Source: Schwartzia sp. (in: firmicutes) (GTDB lineage: Bacteria > Bacillota > Negativicutes > Selenomonadales > Selenomonadaceae). Taken from it: a stretch of DNA of 5,349 bases. Below, in pieces: positions 1 to 5,256 of this stretch. The notes under the pieces are model-generated. The model was given only the letters and a program-made list of their open reading frames with translations. It had not been told where the DNA came from and searched no databases. Where the stretch lies: NCBI GenBank assembly GCA_017939945.1, contig JAGAZS010000283.1:1-5349 (forward strand), read 5' to 3'. Each line of letters begins with the position of its first letter. Within the stretch, counting starts at the first letter, position 1. The position numbers and the translations under genes are program-made.

Positions 1-2
1 AT

Positions 3-836
3 ATGACACGCTTGGAGCGACTGCTTTTCCTGAATGAAATCTTGCTGAACGAAATGCCCCGTTACCGGAAAGAGTCGGATACATTCCCAAAAACCGTCCA
101 CGCCCAAAGGCGTCTTCTCCGTTCGCTGATGAACGTGCGCCCTGCCGGGGAGATTTCGCAGGATTTCCTCTCGGAGCAGGACATTCTGCTTCAGGAGGAA
201 GCGACGGAAAAGGGAATTGTTTCTGTCTCCAATCTTCCCACGGTTGCCGATGCATCGAGCGGCAGCTCCACGTCTCACGAAATTCCTGTAAACAAGATGA
301 TTCTCTGGCAGGGGGACATCACCCGCTTGGAGGCAGACGGCATTGTCAACGCTGCCAACAGCGCTCTCTTGGGTTGTTTCGTGCCCTGCCATGCCTGCAT
401 CGACAACGCCATCCACTCGGCGGCGGGAGTGCAGCTTCGGAACGCTTGCGACCGTTTGATGAAAGAGCAAGGCCATGAGGAGCCCGCTGGCAAAGCCAAA
501 ATCACTCCGGCCTTCAACCTCCCCAGCCGCTATGTCCTTCACACTGTAGGCCCTATCATCTCCGCCGGAAAAAGCCCCACCGCGAAAGAAACTGCACTTT
601 TGTCCGGTTGTTACCGTTCCTGCTTGGAACTTGCGGCAAGGCATCAGCTTCAAAGCCTTGCCTTCTGCTGCATCTCCACGGGAGAATTTCATTTCCCGAG
701 AGAACAGGCGGCGCATATTGCCGTCAAAACCGTATCGGATTGGCTGACATGCCACGACAATGCAATGACGGTCGTGTTTAATGTTTTCAATGATGAGGAT
801 ATGGAGATTTACCGAAAAGTGCTGGAAATAAAATAA
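3..836 (+). CDS. Zinc-dependent macrodomain protein, probable protein-ADP-ribose hydrolase
   Basis: This 277-residue protein most likely removes ADP-ribose from modified proteins in the cytoplasm. About 95 N-terminal residues form the helical extension typical of bacterial Zn-macrodomains (RSLMNVRP at 40-47, LLQEEATEKGIV at 62-73). The macrodomain follows: GDIT at 104-107, the ADP-ribose-binding NAAN at 116-119, and a loop at 124-142 with C125, H130 and C132 in the C-x4-H-x-C spacing expected for the zinc ligands. HTVGP is at 180-184 and the phosphate loop CISTGEFHFP at 223-232. Length fits the family. An extra cysteine, C129, sits beside the zinc site. The start is the first ATG in the window; only two bases precede it, so its ribosome binding site cannot be judged and the true start could lie upstream. 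In staphylococci and streptococci this family is linked to a SirTM sirtuin and lipoylation genes; none is visible downstream, and upstream is unseen. The family call is firm; the substrate is inferred. Confidence 0.9.
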   Translation: MTRLERLLFLNEILLNEMPRYRKESDTFPKTVHAQRRLLRSLMNVRPAGEISQDFLSEQDILLQEEATEKGIVSVSNLPTVADASSGSSTSHEIPVNKMILWQGDITRLEADGIVNAANSALLGCFVPCHACIDNAIHSAAGVQLRNACDRLMKEQGHEEPAGKAKITPAFNLPSRYVLHTVGPIISAGKSPTAKETALLSGCYRSCLELAARHQLQSLAFCCISTGEFHFPREQAAHIAVKTVSDWLTCHDNAMTVVFNVFNDEDMEIYRKVLEIK

Positions 837-854
837 AAAATTTTGTTGTACCTA

Positions 855-883
855 TTGACATTACATCTTTTGCGTGATAGGAT
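855..883 (+). promoter_or_regulatory. Predicted sigma-A-type promoter of the cupin gene
   Basis: A perfect -35 box TTGACA (855-860) is followed after 17 bp by TAGGAT (878-883, four of six matches to TATAAT). The -10 is extended by TG at 875-876 (TGaTAGGAT). Transcription would start near 890, giving a leader of about 45 nt. There is no terminator between the macrodomain gene and this promoter, so the cupin may also receive read-through. Prediction is from sequence match only. Confidence 0.75.
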
Positions 884-888
884 TTCAT

Positions 889-907
889 TGTAATCAAAAT
901 CATTACA
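889..907. promoter_or_regulatory. Operator-like inverted repeat at the cupin transcription start
   Basis: The arms TGTAAT (889-894) and ATTACA (902-907) are perfectly complementary and separated by seven bases. The site covers the predicted start of transcription just after the -10 box, where a bound repressor would block initiation. A further half-site, CATTACA, lies at 859-865 over the -35 box and is an exact copy of 901-907, 42 bp away (about four helical turns). The dyad layout suggests a dimeric winged-helix repressor such as a MarR type; the regulator itself is unknown. Confidence 0.5.
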
Positions 908-935
908 GCAATAAAATGTTATGGAGGAATGGAAC

Positions 936-1292
936 ATGAAAAATTTCGACAAGGTCAGCGTAGGCAACGAGGCAAGAACGGAACTGCATGACAAGCTCCA
1001 CCTGACAGGCGCGGAAGTCAGTGTGAATCACCTTCCGGCAGGCGCCAATGTACCTTTCGTGCATTATCACAAGAAAAACGAGGAAATTTACTTCATTACT
1101 GCCGGACGCGGCAAGGCCGTAATTGACGGCGAGACAACGGAACTGGCAGCCGGGGACTGGCTGCGGATTTCCCCGAAAGCACGCCGCCAATTCTTCGCCG
1201 CTGCGGACGAGGGCATCAGCTACGTCTGCATCCAGACCAAGGAAAATTCCTTGGAGGAATACACACAAACGGATGGCGTCGTGGAGCAATAA
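936..1292 (+). CDS. Small single-domain cupin protein
   Basis: The 118-residue protein is a single beta-barrel cupin. Cupin motif 1 is clear: H43-x-H45-x4-E50-x6-G57, the usual three metal ligands plus the turn glycine. The second motif region (GDWLRISPKARRQFFAA, residues 73-89) has the GD turn and proline but carries R84 where many cupins have the fourth ligand histidine. I chose the ATG at 936 because GGAGG (923-927) stands 8 nt upstream; the in-frame ATG at 921 would overlap that Shine-Dalgarno and add five residues (MEEWN) with no ribosome site of its own. The gene is preceded by its own promoter and operator-like dyad and followed by a terminator, so it is probably a regulated single-gene unit. 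Enzyme activity or ligand cannot be told from the sequence; small cupins include isomerases, dioxygenases and sensor proteins. Confidence 0.85.
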   Translation: MKNFDKVSVGNEARTELHDKLHLTGAEVSVNHLPAGANVPFVHYHKKNEEIYFITAGRGKAVIDGETTELAAGDWLRISPKARRQFFAAADEGISYVCIQTKENSLEEYTQTDGVVEQ

Positions 1293-1344
1293 AAAATTAT
1301 AACGCCATATTTTTGTTTTGGATATTCGTATCGGAAACGAATAG

Positions 1345-1388
1345 AAAAGCACGTTGTCATCACTTTTATCGACAACGTGCTTTTTTTC
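1345..1388 (+). terminator. Rho-independent terminator after the cupin gene, possibly bidirectional
   Basis: GCACGTTGTC (1349-1358) pairs exactly with GACAACGTGC (1371-1380) across a 12-nt loop and is followed by a run of seven T (1381-1387). Flanking A's (1345-1348) extend the pairing and give the opposite strand a short T run, so the hairpin can also end the convergent AICAR transformylase transcript, whose stop is at 1427. A smaller hairpin (ATTCGT 1324-1329 with ACGAAT 1337-1342) lies just upstream without a T run. Confidence 0.9.
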
Positions 1389-1426
1389 TTTGTTTTACGT
1401 GAAACATTTGGAAATCATTTTTAGTA

Positions 1427-2596
1427 TTAATGATGGAAAAGCCGGATGTGCGTCATGGCCATTGTTATCCCGTATTTGTCGCAGGTCTCGATCACGTTGT
1501 CGTCGCGGATTGAACCGCCGGACTGGGCGATATAAGATACTCCGCTCATTGCGGCGCGCTCGATATTGTCGCCAAACGGGAAGAATGCGTCGGAGGCAAG
1601 AGCGACGCCTTTCATTTTTTTCAGCCATGTGGATTTTTGTTCCGACGAAAGGAACGGAGGAAGGGCGGTGAAAAGACGGGGCCATTCCTTGGTAAGCTCA
1701 TCGATTCCCTCGCCGGTCACATAGACGTCGATCGCGTTGTCCCTATCCGGCCGCTTTACGTCCTCGCGGAACGGAAGATTCAGCACGGCGGGGCATTGGC
1801 GCAGGAACCAGTTGTCCGCCTTGTTTCCGGCCAAACGCGTGCAGTGGACGCGGGACTGCTGGCCCGCGCCGATGCCGATGGCCTGCCCGTCCTTCGCGTA
1901 GCAGACGGAGTTCGACTGCGTGTATTTCAATGTAATCAAAGCAAGCAAAAGATCGCGGCGCGCGTCCTCGGGGATTTCCTTCGCTTTCGTCGGGATGTCG
2001 GTCAGGCAGTCGGCAGTGATTTTGACGTCGTTCCGCTGCTGCTCGAACCATACGCCGAAGACCTGCTTTTTCTCGATCGGTGCGGGTTGGTAGTTGGTAT
2101 CCATTTGCAAAACGAGATAGGTTCCCTTGCGCTTTTCCTTCAAAATGGCAAGTGCCTCGTCGGTATAAGACGGAGCAATGATGCCGTCAGAAACCTCGCG
2201 CTTCAGGAAGGAAGCGGTCTGCTCGTCGCACTCGTCGGACAACGCCACAAAGTCGCCGTAAGACGACATCCGGTCGGCGCCCCGTGCGCGGATATAAGCG
2301 GTGGCAATCGGCGAAAGCTCAATGCCCTCGACGAAATAAACCTTTTCAAGTATAGAAGAAAGAGGCACGGCAACGGCGGCTCCGGCGGGGCTGACATGCT
2401 TGAAGGAAGCGGCGGCGGGAAGGCCTGTAGCTTCTTTTAATTCGGTGACAAGCTGCCAACTGTTCAGCGCGTCAAGCAGATTGATATATCCGGGCTTACC
2501 GTTCAAGACCTTGAAAGGAAGCTCCCCGCTCTCCATATAAACGCGGGCAGGCTTCTGGTTCGGGTTGCAGCCGTATTTCAGTGCAAGTTCATTCAT
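1427..2596 (-). CDS. Stand-alone AICAR formyltransferase (PurH C-terminal domain only)
   Basis: The enzyme transfers a formyl group from 10-formyltetrahydrofolate to AICAR to give FAICAR, the penultimate step of purine synthesis. The 389 residues start directly at the transformylase domain (LKYGCNPNQKPA, 6-17, compared with the usual RYGENPHQ) and lack the roughly 200-residue IMP cyclohydrolase domain of bifunctional PurH. The catalytic pair K66-H67 is present in SFKHVSPAGAA, as are KYTQSNSVCYA (224-234), GAGQQSRVHC (243-252), ASDAFFPF (334-341) and GGSIRDD (360-366). The C-terminus is THIRLFHH where bifunctional PurH usually has GMRHFRH. The start at 2596 has AAAGGAG (2610-2604) 7 nt upstream; the alternative ATG at 2632 lies inside the -10 box and is rejected. 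FAICAR ring closure must be supplied by another gene, either a cyclohydrolase elsewhere or a second full PurH. It is divergent from pfkA. Confidence 0.9.
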   Translation of the reverse strand: MNELALKYGCNPNQKPARVYMESGELPFKVLNGKPGYINLLDALNSWQLVTELKEATGLPAAASFKHVSPAGAAVAVPLSSILEKVYFVEGIELSPIATAYIRARGADRMSSYGDFVALSDECDEQTASFLKREVSDGIIAPSYTDEALAILKEKRKGTYLVLQMDTNYQPAPIEKKQVFGVWFEQQRNDVKITADCLTDIPTKAKEIPEDARRDLLLALITLKYTQSNSVCYAKDGQAIGIGAGQQSRVHCTRLAGNKADNWFLRQCPAVLNLPFREDVKRPDRDNAIDVYVTGEGIDELTKEWPRLFTALPPFLSSEQKSTWLKKMKGVALASDAFFPFGDNIERAAMSGVSYIAQSGGSIRDDNVIETCDKYGITMAMTHIRLFHH

Positions 2597-2630
2597 AGTG
2601 ACTCTCCTTTGTTTGTCGGATATTTTCTCC

Positions 2631-2660
2631 ATTATATATCGTGCGCTTTGCTTTCGTCAA
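2631..2660 (-). promoter_or_regulatory. Predicted promoter of the AICAR formyltransferase gene
   Basis: On the minus strand TTGACG (2660-2655) is separated by 18 bp from a perfect TATAAT (2636-2631). Transcription would begin near 2624, leaving a leader of about 28 nt, too short for a purine riboswitch. The position rules out the longer start at 2632. An A/T tract lies just upstream of the -35 box. Confidence 0.8.
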
Positions 2661-2666
2661 TTTGCG

Positions 2667-2680
2667 GCAAAAATTTTTGC
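2667..2680. promoter_or_regulatory. Perfect 14-bp palindrome in the divergent promoter region
   Basis: GCAAAAATTTTTGC is a perfect palindrome with no spacer. It begins 6 bp upstream of the -35 box of the leftward promoter and lies roughly mid-way between the two genes. It could be a regulator site or an A-tract UP element; the perfect GC ends favour a protein site, but no regulator can be named. Confidence 0.35.
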
Positions 2681-2692
2681 ATGGGCAGGATT

Positions 2693-2722
2693 TTTCGGAG
2701 ATTTCCCGAAATAATTTATCAT
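2693..2722 (+). promoter_or_regulatory. Tentative pfkA promoter overlapped by an inverted repeat
   Basis: TATCAT (2717-2722, five of six matches) is the best -10 candidate before pfkA, with a poor -35 TTCGGA (2694-2699) 17 bp upstream. Transcription would begin near 2729, about 20 nt before the start codon. An inverted repeat, TTTCGG (2693-2698) and CCGAAA (2706-2711) with seven bases between, overlaps that -35 box and the spacer, a usual place for a repressor site. The promoter call is weak; the repeat itself is certain. Confidence 0.4.
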
Positions 2723-2748
2723 AAGTTTTTACGTTAGGGGGAAGACGT

Positions 2749-3714
2749 ATGCGAAAAACGATTGCGGTGATGACTTCGGGCGGGGACAGTCCCGGCATGA
2801 ACGCGGCGACGAGAGCCGTGGTACGGACGGCGGTCCAGAACGGGGCGAAAGTTTTCGGCATTTACAACGGATACAGGGGTCTTCTGGAAAATGACATGGT
2901 CGAGATGAATCGGCGAAGTGTCAGCGACATCATCCAGCGCGGCGGCACGATTCTCGGCACGGCGCGGTCGAAGGAATTCACCACGCCGGAGGGTCGTGCG
3001 AAAGCGGCGGAAAATCTTCGGGAGCGTGGAATCGAAGGCGTCGTTGTCATTGGCGGCGACGGCAGCCTGCGGGGGGCGCAGCTCCTCGCGGATGAGCAGA
3101 ATATCTCTGTCGTGGGCCTGCCGGGAACTATCGACAACGATATCTGGGGCATGGACTATACCATCGGCTCCGATACGGCGTCGAACACCATCATTGACGC
3201 CATCAACAAACTGCGGGATACGGCCTCGGCCCATCGGCGCATCGCAATCCTTGAGGTCATGGGCAGGCATTCCGGTTGGCTGGCTCTGATTACGGGCATG
3301 TCCGGCGGCGCGGAATATATCCTTGTGCCGGAAGATTCCTTTGACCTCGACCAGATTGCGACGGAAATCCGCGCTATGTACGACGAAAACCAAAAGCGTT
3401 ACGTGCTGATTGTCGTGGCAGAGGGCGCGGGCAGCGCCATCGAGATTGGAAAAAGCCTGGAAGAGAAGACGGGCATTGATACGAGGGCTTCGGTGCTGGG
3501 GCATATCCAACGCGGCGGTTCGCCGACGGTCTTGGATCGCGTCTATGCAAGCGCACTCGGAGAAAAAGCGACGCTGGCACTCATTTCCGGCGTTTCCAAT
3601 GTGGTCTATGGAATCAAGCACGGCCGCATTATCAATGTCAATCTCTATGACGCCGTAACCAAGAAAAAGCAGCTCGACCCGGAGTATATCCGCATGGCGA
3701 AAGTGTTGGCGTAA
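2749..3714 (+). CDS. pfkA: ATP-dependent 6-phosphofructokinase
   Basis: The enzyme phosphorylates fructose 6-phosphate to fructose 1,6-bisphosphate, the committing step of glycolysis, as a cytoplasmic homotetramer. The 321 residues match the bacterial PfkA length. Visible motifs are GGDSPGMN (11-18), TARS (71-74), GGDGS (102-106), PGTIDND with catalytic D129 (125-131), MGRH (171-174) and GHIQRGGSP (251-259). Glycine at 104 and PGTIDND rather than PKTIDND point to ATP, not pyrophosphate, as donor. Arginines at effector-site and subunit-interface positions of the Bacillus enzyme have counterparts (R22, R26, R156, R246), so allosteric control is plausible. Small departures are IWGMDYTIGSDTASNT where the common form is IPGTDYTIGFDTALNT, and GRHSGW where many PfkA have GRHxGD. 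The start has AGGGGGA (2736-2742) 6 nt upstream. It is divergent from the purine gene, with no pyruvate kinase gene following as in many Firmicutes. Confidence 0.97.
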   Translation: MRKTIAVMTSGGDSPGMNAATRAVVRTAVQNGAKVFGIYNGYRGLLENDMVEMNRRSVSDIIQRGGTILGTARSKEFTTPEGRAKAAENLRERGIEGVVVIGGDGSLRGAQLLADEQNISVVGLPGTIDNDIWGMDYTIGSDTASNTIIDAINKLRDTASAHRRIAILEVMGRHSGWLALITGMSGGAEYILVPEDSFDLDQIATEIRAMYDENQKRYVLIVVAEGAGSAIEIGKSLEEKTGIDTRASVLGHIQRGGSPTVLDRVYASALGEKATLALISGVSNVVYGIKHGRIINVNLYDAVTKKKQLDPEYIRMAKVLA

Positions 3715-3724
3715 ATATATTTTA

Positions 3725-3751
3725 ATAATATTATTGAAACAATAATATTAT
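3725..3751. repeat. AT-only perfect hairpin downstream of pfkA
   Basis: ATAATATTATTG (3725-3736) pairs over 12 bp with CAATAATATTAT (3740-3751) around a three-base loop AAA. Only one base pair is G-C and no T run follows, so it is not a normal intrinsic terminator. It sits in a very AT-rich stretch (3715-3815) that otherwise shows no gene. It may stabilise the 3' end of the pfkA mRNA or be a cruciform-prone site. Confidence 0.5.
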
Positions 3752-3815
3752 AGAATTTAATATGTGTTTTGATTATTTTATAAAAAATAAAAGAATATAA
3801 ATACGAAAAAGGCAG

Positions 3816-3855
3816 AAAAAACACGCTTCACCGAATGCATCTCGATGAAGCGTGT
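3816..3855 (-). terminator. Rho-independent terminator of the MNT-HEPN-fusion operon
   Basis: ACACGCTTCA (3821-3830) pairs exactly with TGAAGCGTGT (3846-3855). Read on the minus strand the hairpin begins 10 nt after the TAA stop of the fusion gene and ends in six T's (3821-3816). Three inner pairs past one mismatch leave a seven-base loop. On the plus strand it is followed by TCTTTGTTTT, so it could also catch transcripts coming from pfkA. Confidence 0.85.
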
Positions 3856-3865
3856 CTTTGTTTTC

Positions 3866-4849
3866 TTATTTTTTGCTTCCGGCTTTGAAGGCCCGCAGCT
3901 CGGCGTTGGTTTCTTCCATATTGTAAACTGTGGAACATTCCTCCAGCCATTCTTTTGCGTCTTCGTCGTCGTCCTCCAGCATATCCATGTAGTTCCAGAC
4001 GCCGCCGCAGTCGTCGGGGGGGCAGTTGCCTTCGTAGGCCAGGACGGCGGGGTAAAGGGCGGGATAGTTTTCTCTTACGTCCTCGATGACGACCTCGTGC
4101 TCCCAGTTATCGCCCATGTCGTAGACGAAGATGAATTTTTTCTCGGCGGGGAGAAGTTCGGACAGCTTGACTTTTTTTCCGTTGCGGTCGCCGAATTGGT
4201 CCTCATTGTCGGACCATGGATTGGCCATGATGTTCAGCCCGCTTTTCGGCATCTCGAAGGCGGACAGGTGACTGCCGCTCCAGCCCATGACGGTAATCAG
4301 GACGTCCGCCAAAGTTTGGAAGGTCATGTCCTCCGGCACGAAGAAGCGGCGCCAGACGGTCGGTTTCATGCCCCGGAGCGTGATCTTCATCTGGAAAGCG
4401 CGCACGGAAACTTTTGCCTGCGGGGCTTTTGTTTCGGTTGTTTTTTTCGGTTTCGGTTCTACTTTCGGCGCTATTTCCCGTCCGGCAATGCCGAAATGCT
4501 TTTGCCAGTCGGCTTCCTTGAAGCCGACGAGGACGGCGCCGCTTTCGGCAACGAGAATCGGGCGCTTGACCAGAAGCCCATCGGTGGCGAGCAGCTTGTA
4601 CTGTTCGTCTTCGCTCATGCCGGGCAGTTTGTCTTTCAGATGTTGTTCCTTGTATTTCTTGCCGCTGGTGTTGAAGAATTTTTTCAACGGCAGGCCGCTG
4701 GCCTCGTGCCATTTACGGAGTTCTTCCTCGGTGGGGTTTTCTTTCGCGATGTCGCGCGCCGCGATTTCGATTTTGTTATCATTCAGCCATTTCTGCGCTT
4801 TTTTGCAGGTCGCGCATTTCGGGTAGCAAAGGAAAAGATTGTTTTCCAT
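3866..4849 (-). CDS. Fusion of ArsC/Spx-like thioredoxin-fold domain and pRiA4b ORF-3 domain
   Basis: Two unrelated domains lie in one 327-residue cytoplasmic protein. Residues 5-119 resemble the ArsC/Spx/YusI family: CYPKCATCKKAQKWL with a C12-x-x-C15 pair, then DGLLVKRPILV (90-100, the R-P-I signature) and VGFKEADW. A charged, proline- and lysine-rich linker (120-148) follows. Residues 150-327 match the plasmid pRiA4b ORF-3 family: KPTVWRRFFVP (162-172), GWSGSHLSAFE, YDMGDNWEHEV and PPDDCGGVWNYMDMLE. The first domain suggests thiol redox chemistry or Spx-like partner binding; the second has no established function. The start at 4849 is chosen because AAAGG (4864-4860) lies 10 nt upstream; the in-frame GTG at 4858 would leave a single-base spacer. 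The ATG comes 5 nt after the HEPN stop, so translation is probably coupled. Domain calls are firm; the joint role is unknown. Confidence 0.88.
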   Translation of the reverse strand: MENNLFLCYPKCATCKKAQKWLNDNKIEIAARDIAKENPTEEELRKWHEASGLPLKKFFNTSGKKYKEQHLKDKLPGMSEDEQYKLLATDGLLVKRPILVAESGAVLVGFKEADWQKHFGIAGREIAPKVEPKPKKTTETKAPQAKVSVRAFQMKITLRGMKPTVWRRFFVPEDMTFQTLADVLITVMGWSGSHLSAFEMPKSGLNIMANPWSDNEDQFGDRNGKKVKLSELLPAEKKFIFVYDMGDNWEHEVVIEDVRENYPALYPAVLAYEGNCPPDDCGGVWNYMDMLEDDDEDAKEWLEECSTVYNMEETNAELRAFKAGSKK

Positions 4850-4854
4850 AGGAT

Positions 4855-5256
4855 TCACACCTTTCTTTTCATGTCCGGTTCTGATTGTAAATATTTGCGT
4901 ACCGCTTCGATCATTTTCTGAGCGTGCGTATATTGATCTTCCGCGTCCGTTTTTGATGCGACGAAAAAATCTGCGTAGTCGCAGTCATTCCGTATTTGGA
5001 AAGCTGATTGCAAATATTTGGAGTACTCTTTTGGAAAAATGGAGGTTTTGATATATTCTCTTTGAAAGTAGCTGATGACAGCCGAGTGCTTTGAGAAATC
5101 AACGTCCCGTTCTGCCAGCAAGGCTCGAATGGCTGTGAACATTGCGTAATATGAGCGATTAATGGAGTCCTTGTAATGTCCGTCGTCGATATTGTCCTTC
5201 GCGGTAGCCAGTCGTTCATTCGCAGCGTCCAGACGATAGGAAGCCAGGTCATTCAA
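4855..5256 (-). CDS. HEPN-domain protein, probable toxin of an MNT-HEPN pair
   Basis: This 133-residue, all-helical protein fits the HEPN family (COG1895/Pfam HEPN type) that pairs with minimal nucleotidyltransferases as toxin and antitoxin. Signatures are a helix with RLATAKDNIDDGHY (15-28), NRSYYAMFTAIRALL (33-47), KHS (56-58), YIKTSIFPKEY (68-78) and the signature IRNDCDYADF with R89, D93 and Y94. The classical ribonuclease motif R-x4-6-H is not seen: the position five after R89 is Y94. The start is TTG at 5256 with a perfect AAAGGAGG (5273-5266) 9 nt upstream; the only nearby ATG (5252) is in another frame. It overlaps the upstream nucleotidyltransferase by 8 nt and lies 5 nt before the fusion gene. 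GC is about 44%, well below pfkA, hinting at transfer. Toxicity, RNA cleavage and neutralisation are inferred from the family and not shown here. Confidence 0.88.
   Translation of the reverse strand: MNDLASYRLDAANERLATAKDNIDDGHYKDSINRSYYAMFTAIRALLAERDVDFSKHSAVISYFQREYIKTSIFPKEYSKYLQSAFQIRNDCDYADFFVASKTDAEDQYTHAQKMIEAVRKYLQSEPDMKRKV

Noticed and set aside
921..935. Longer start (ATG at 921) for the cupin
   Set aside because: The added codons contain the GGAGG ribosome binding site of the ATG at 936.
903..1352. Minus-strand frame opposite the cupin gene
   Set aside because: It overlaps the cupin coding region and its operator with no ribosome site or family motif.
1637..2440. Plus-strand open frame of 267 codons opposite the AICAR formyltransferase
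   Set aside because: It matches no family I recognise and mirrors the codon bias of the real gene on the other strand.
2597..2632. Longer start (ATG at 2632) for the AICAR formyltransferase
   Set aside because: This codon lies within the perfect TATAAT of the gene's own promoter, while the ATG at 2596 has a good ribosome site and fits the domain start.
2734..3621. Minus-strand open frame of 295 codons opposite pfkA
   Set aside because: It is the antisense shadow of a fully convincing phosphofructokinase; its end also runs through the pfkA ribosome binding site.
3715..3865. Possible small gene or RNA in the AT-rich gap after pfkA
   Set aside because: I found only the AT-only hairpin and the terminator; no promoter plus structure suggesting a small RNA and no credible start with ribosome site.
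4850..4858. GTG start at 4858 for the fusion gene
   Set aside because: Its AAAGG would be only one base away; the ATG at 4849 has a workable 10-nt spacing.
3845..4921. Long plus-strand open frame of 358 codons opposite the fusion gene
   Set aside because: It is antisense to a frame with two clear protein families, has a low-complexity F/V/G-rich translation with no recognisable motif, starts inside the terminator stem and runs into the HEPN gene.
4911..5252. Minus-strand 113-codon frame starting at an ATG within the HEPN gene
   Set aside because: It is a different reading frame of the HEPN gene with no family signature; the TTG frame carries the HEPN motifs and a near-perfect ribosome site.
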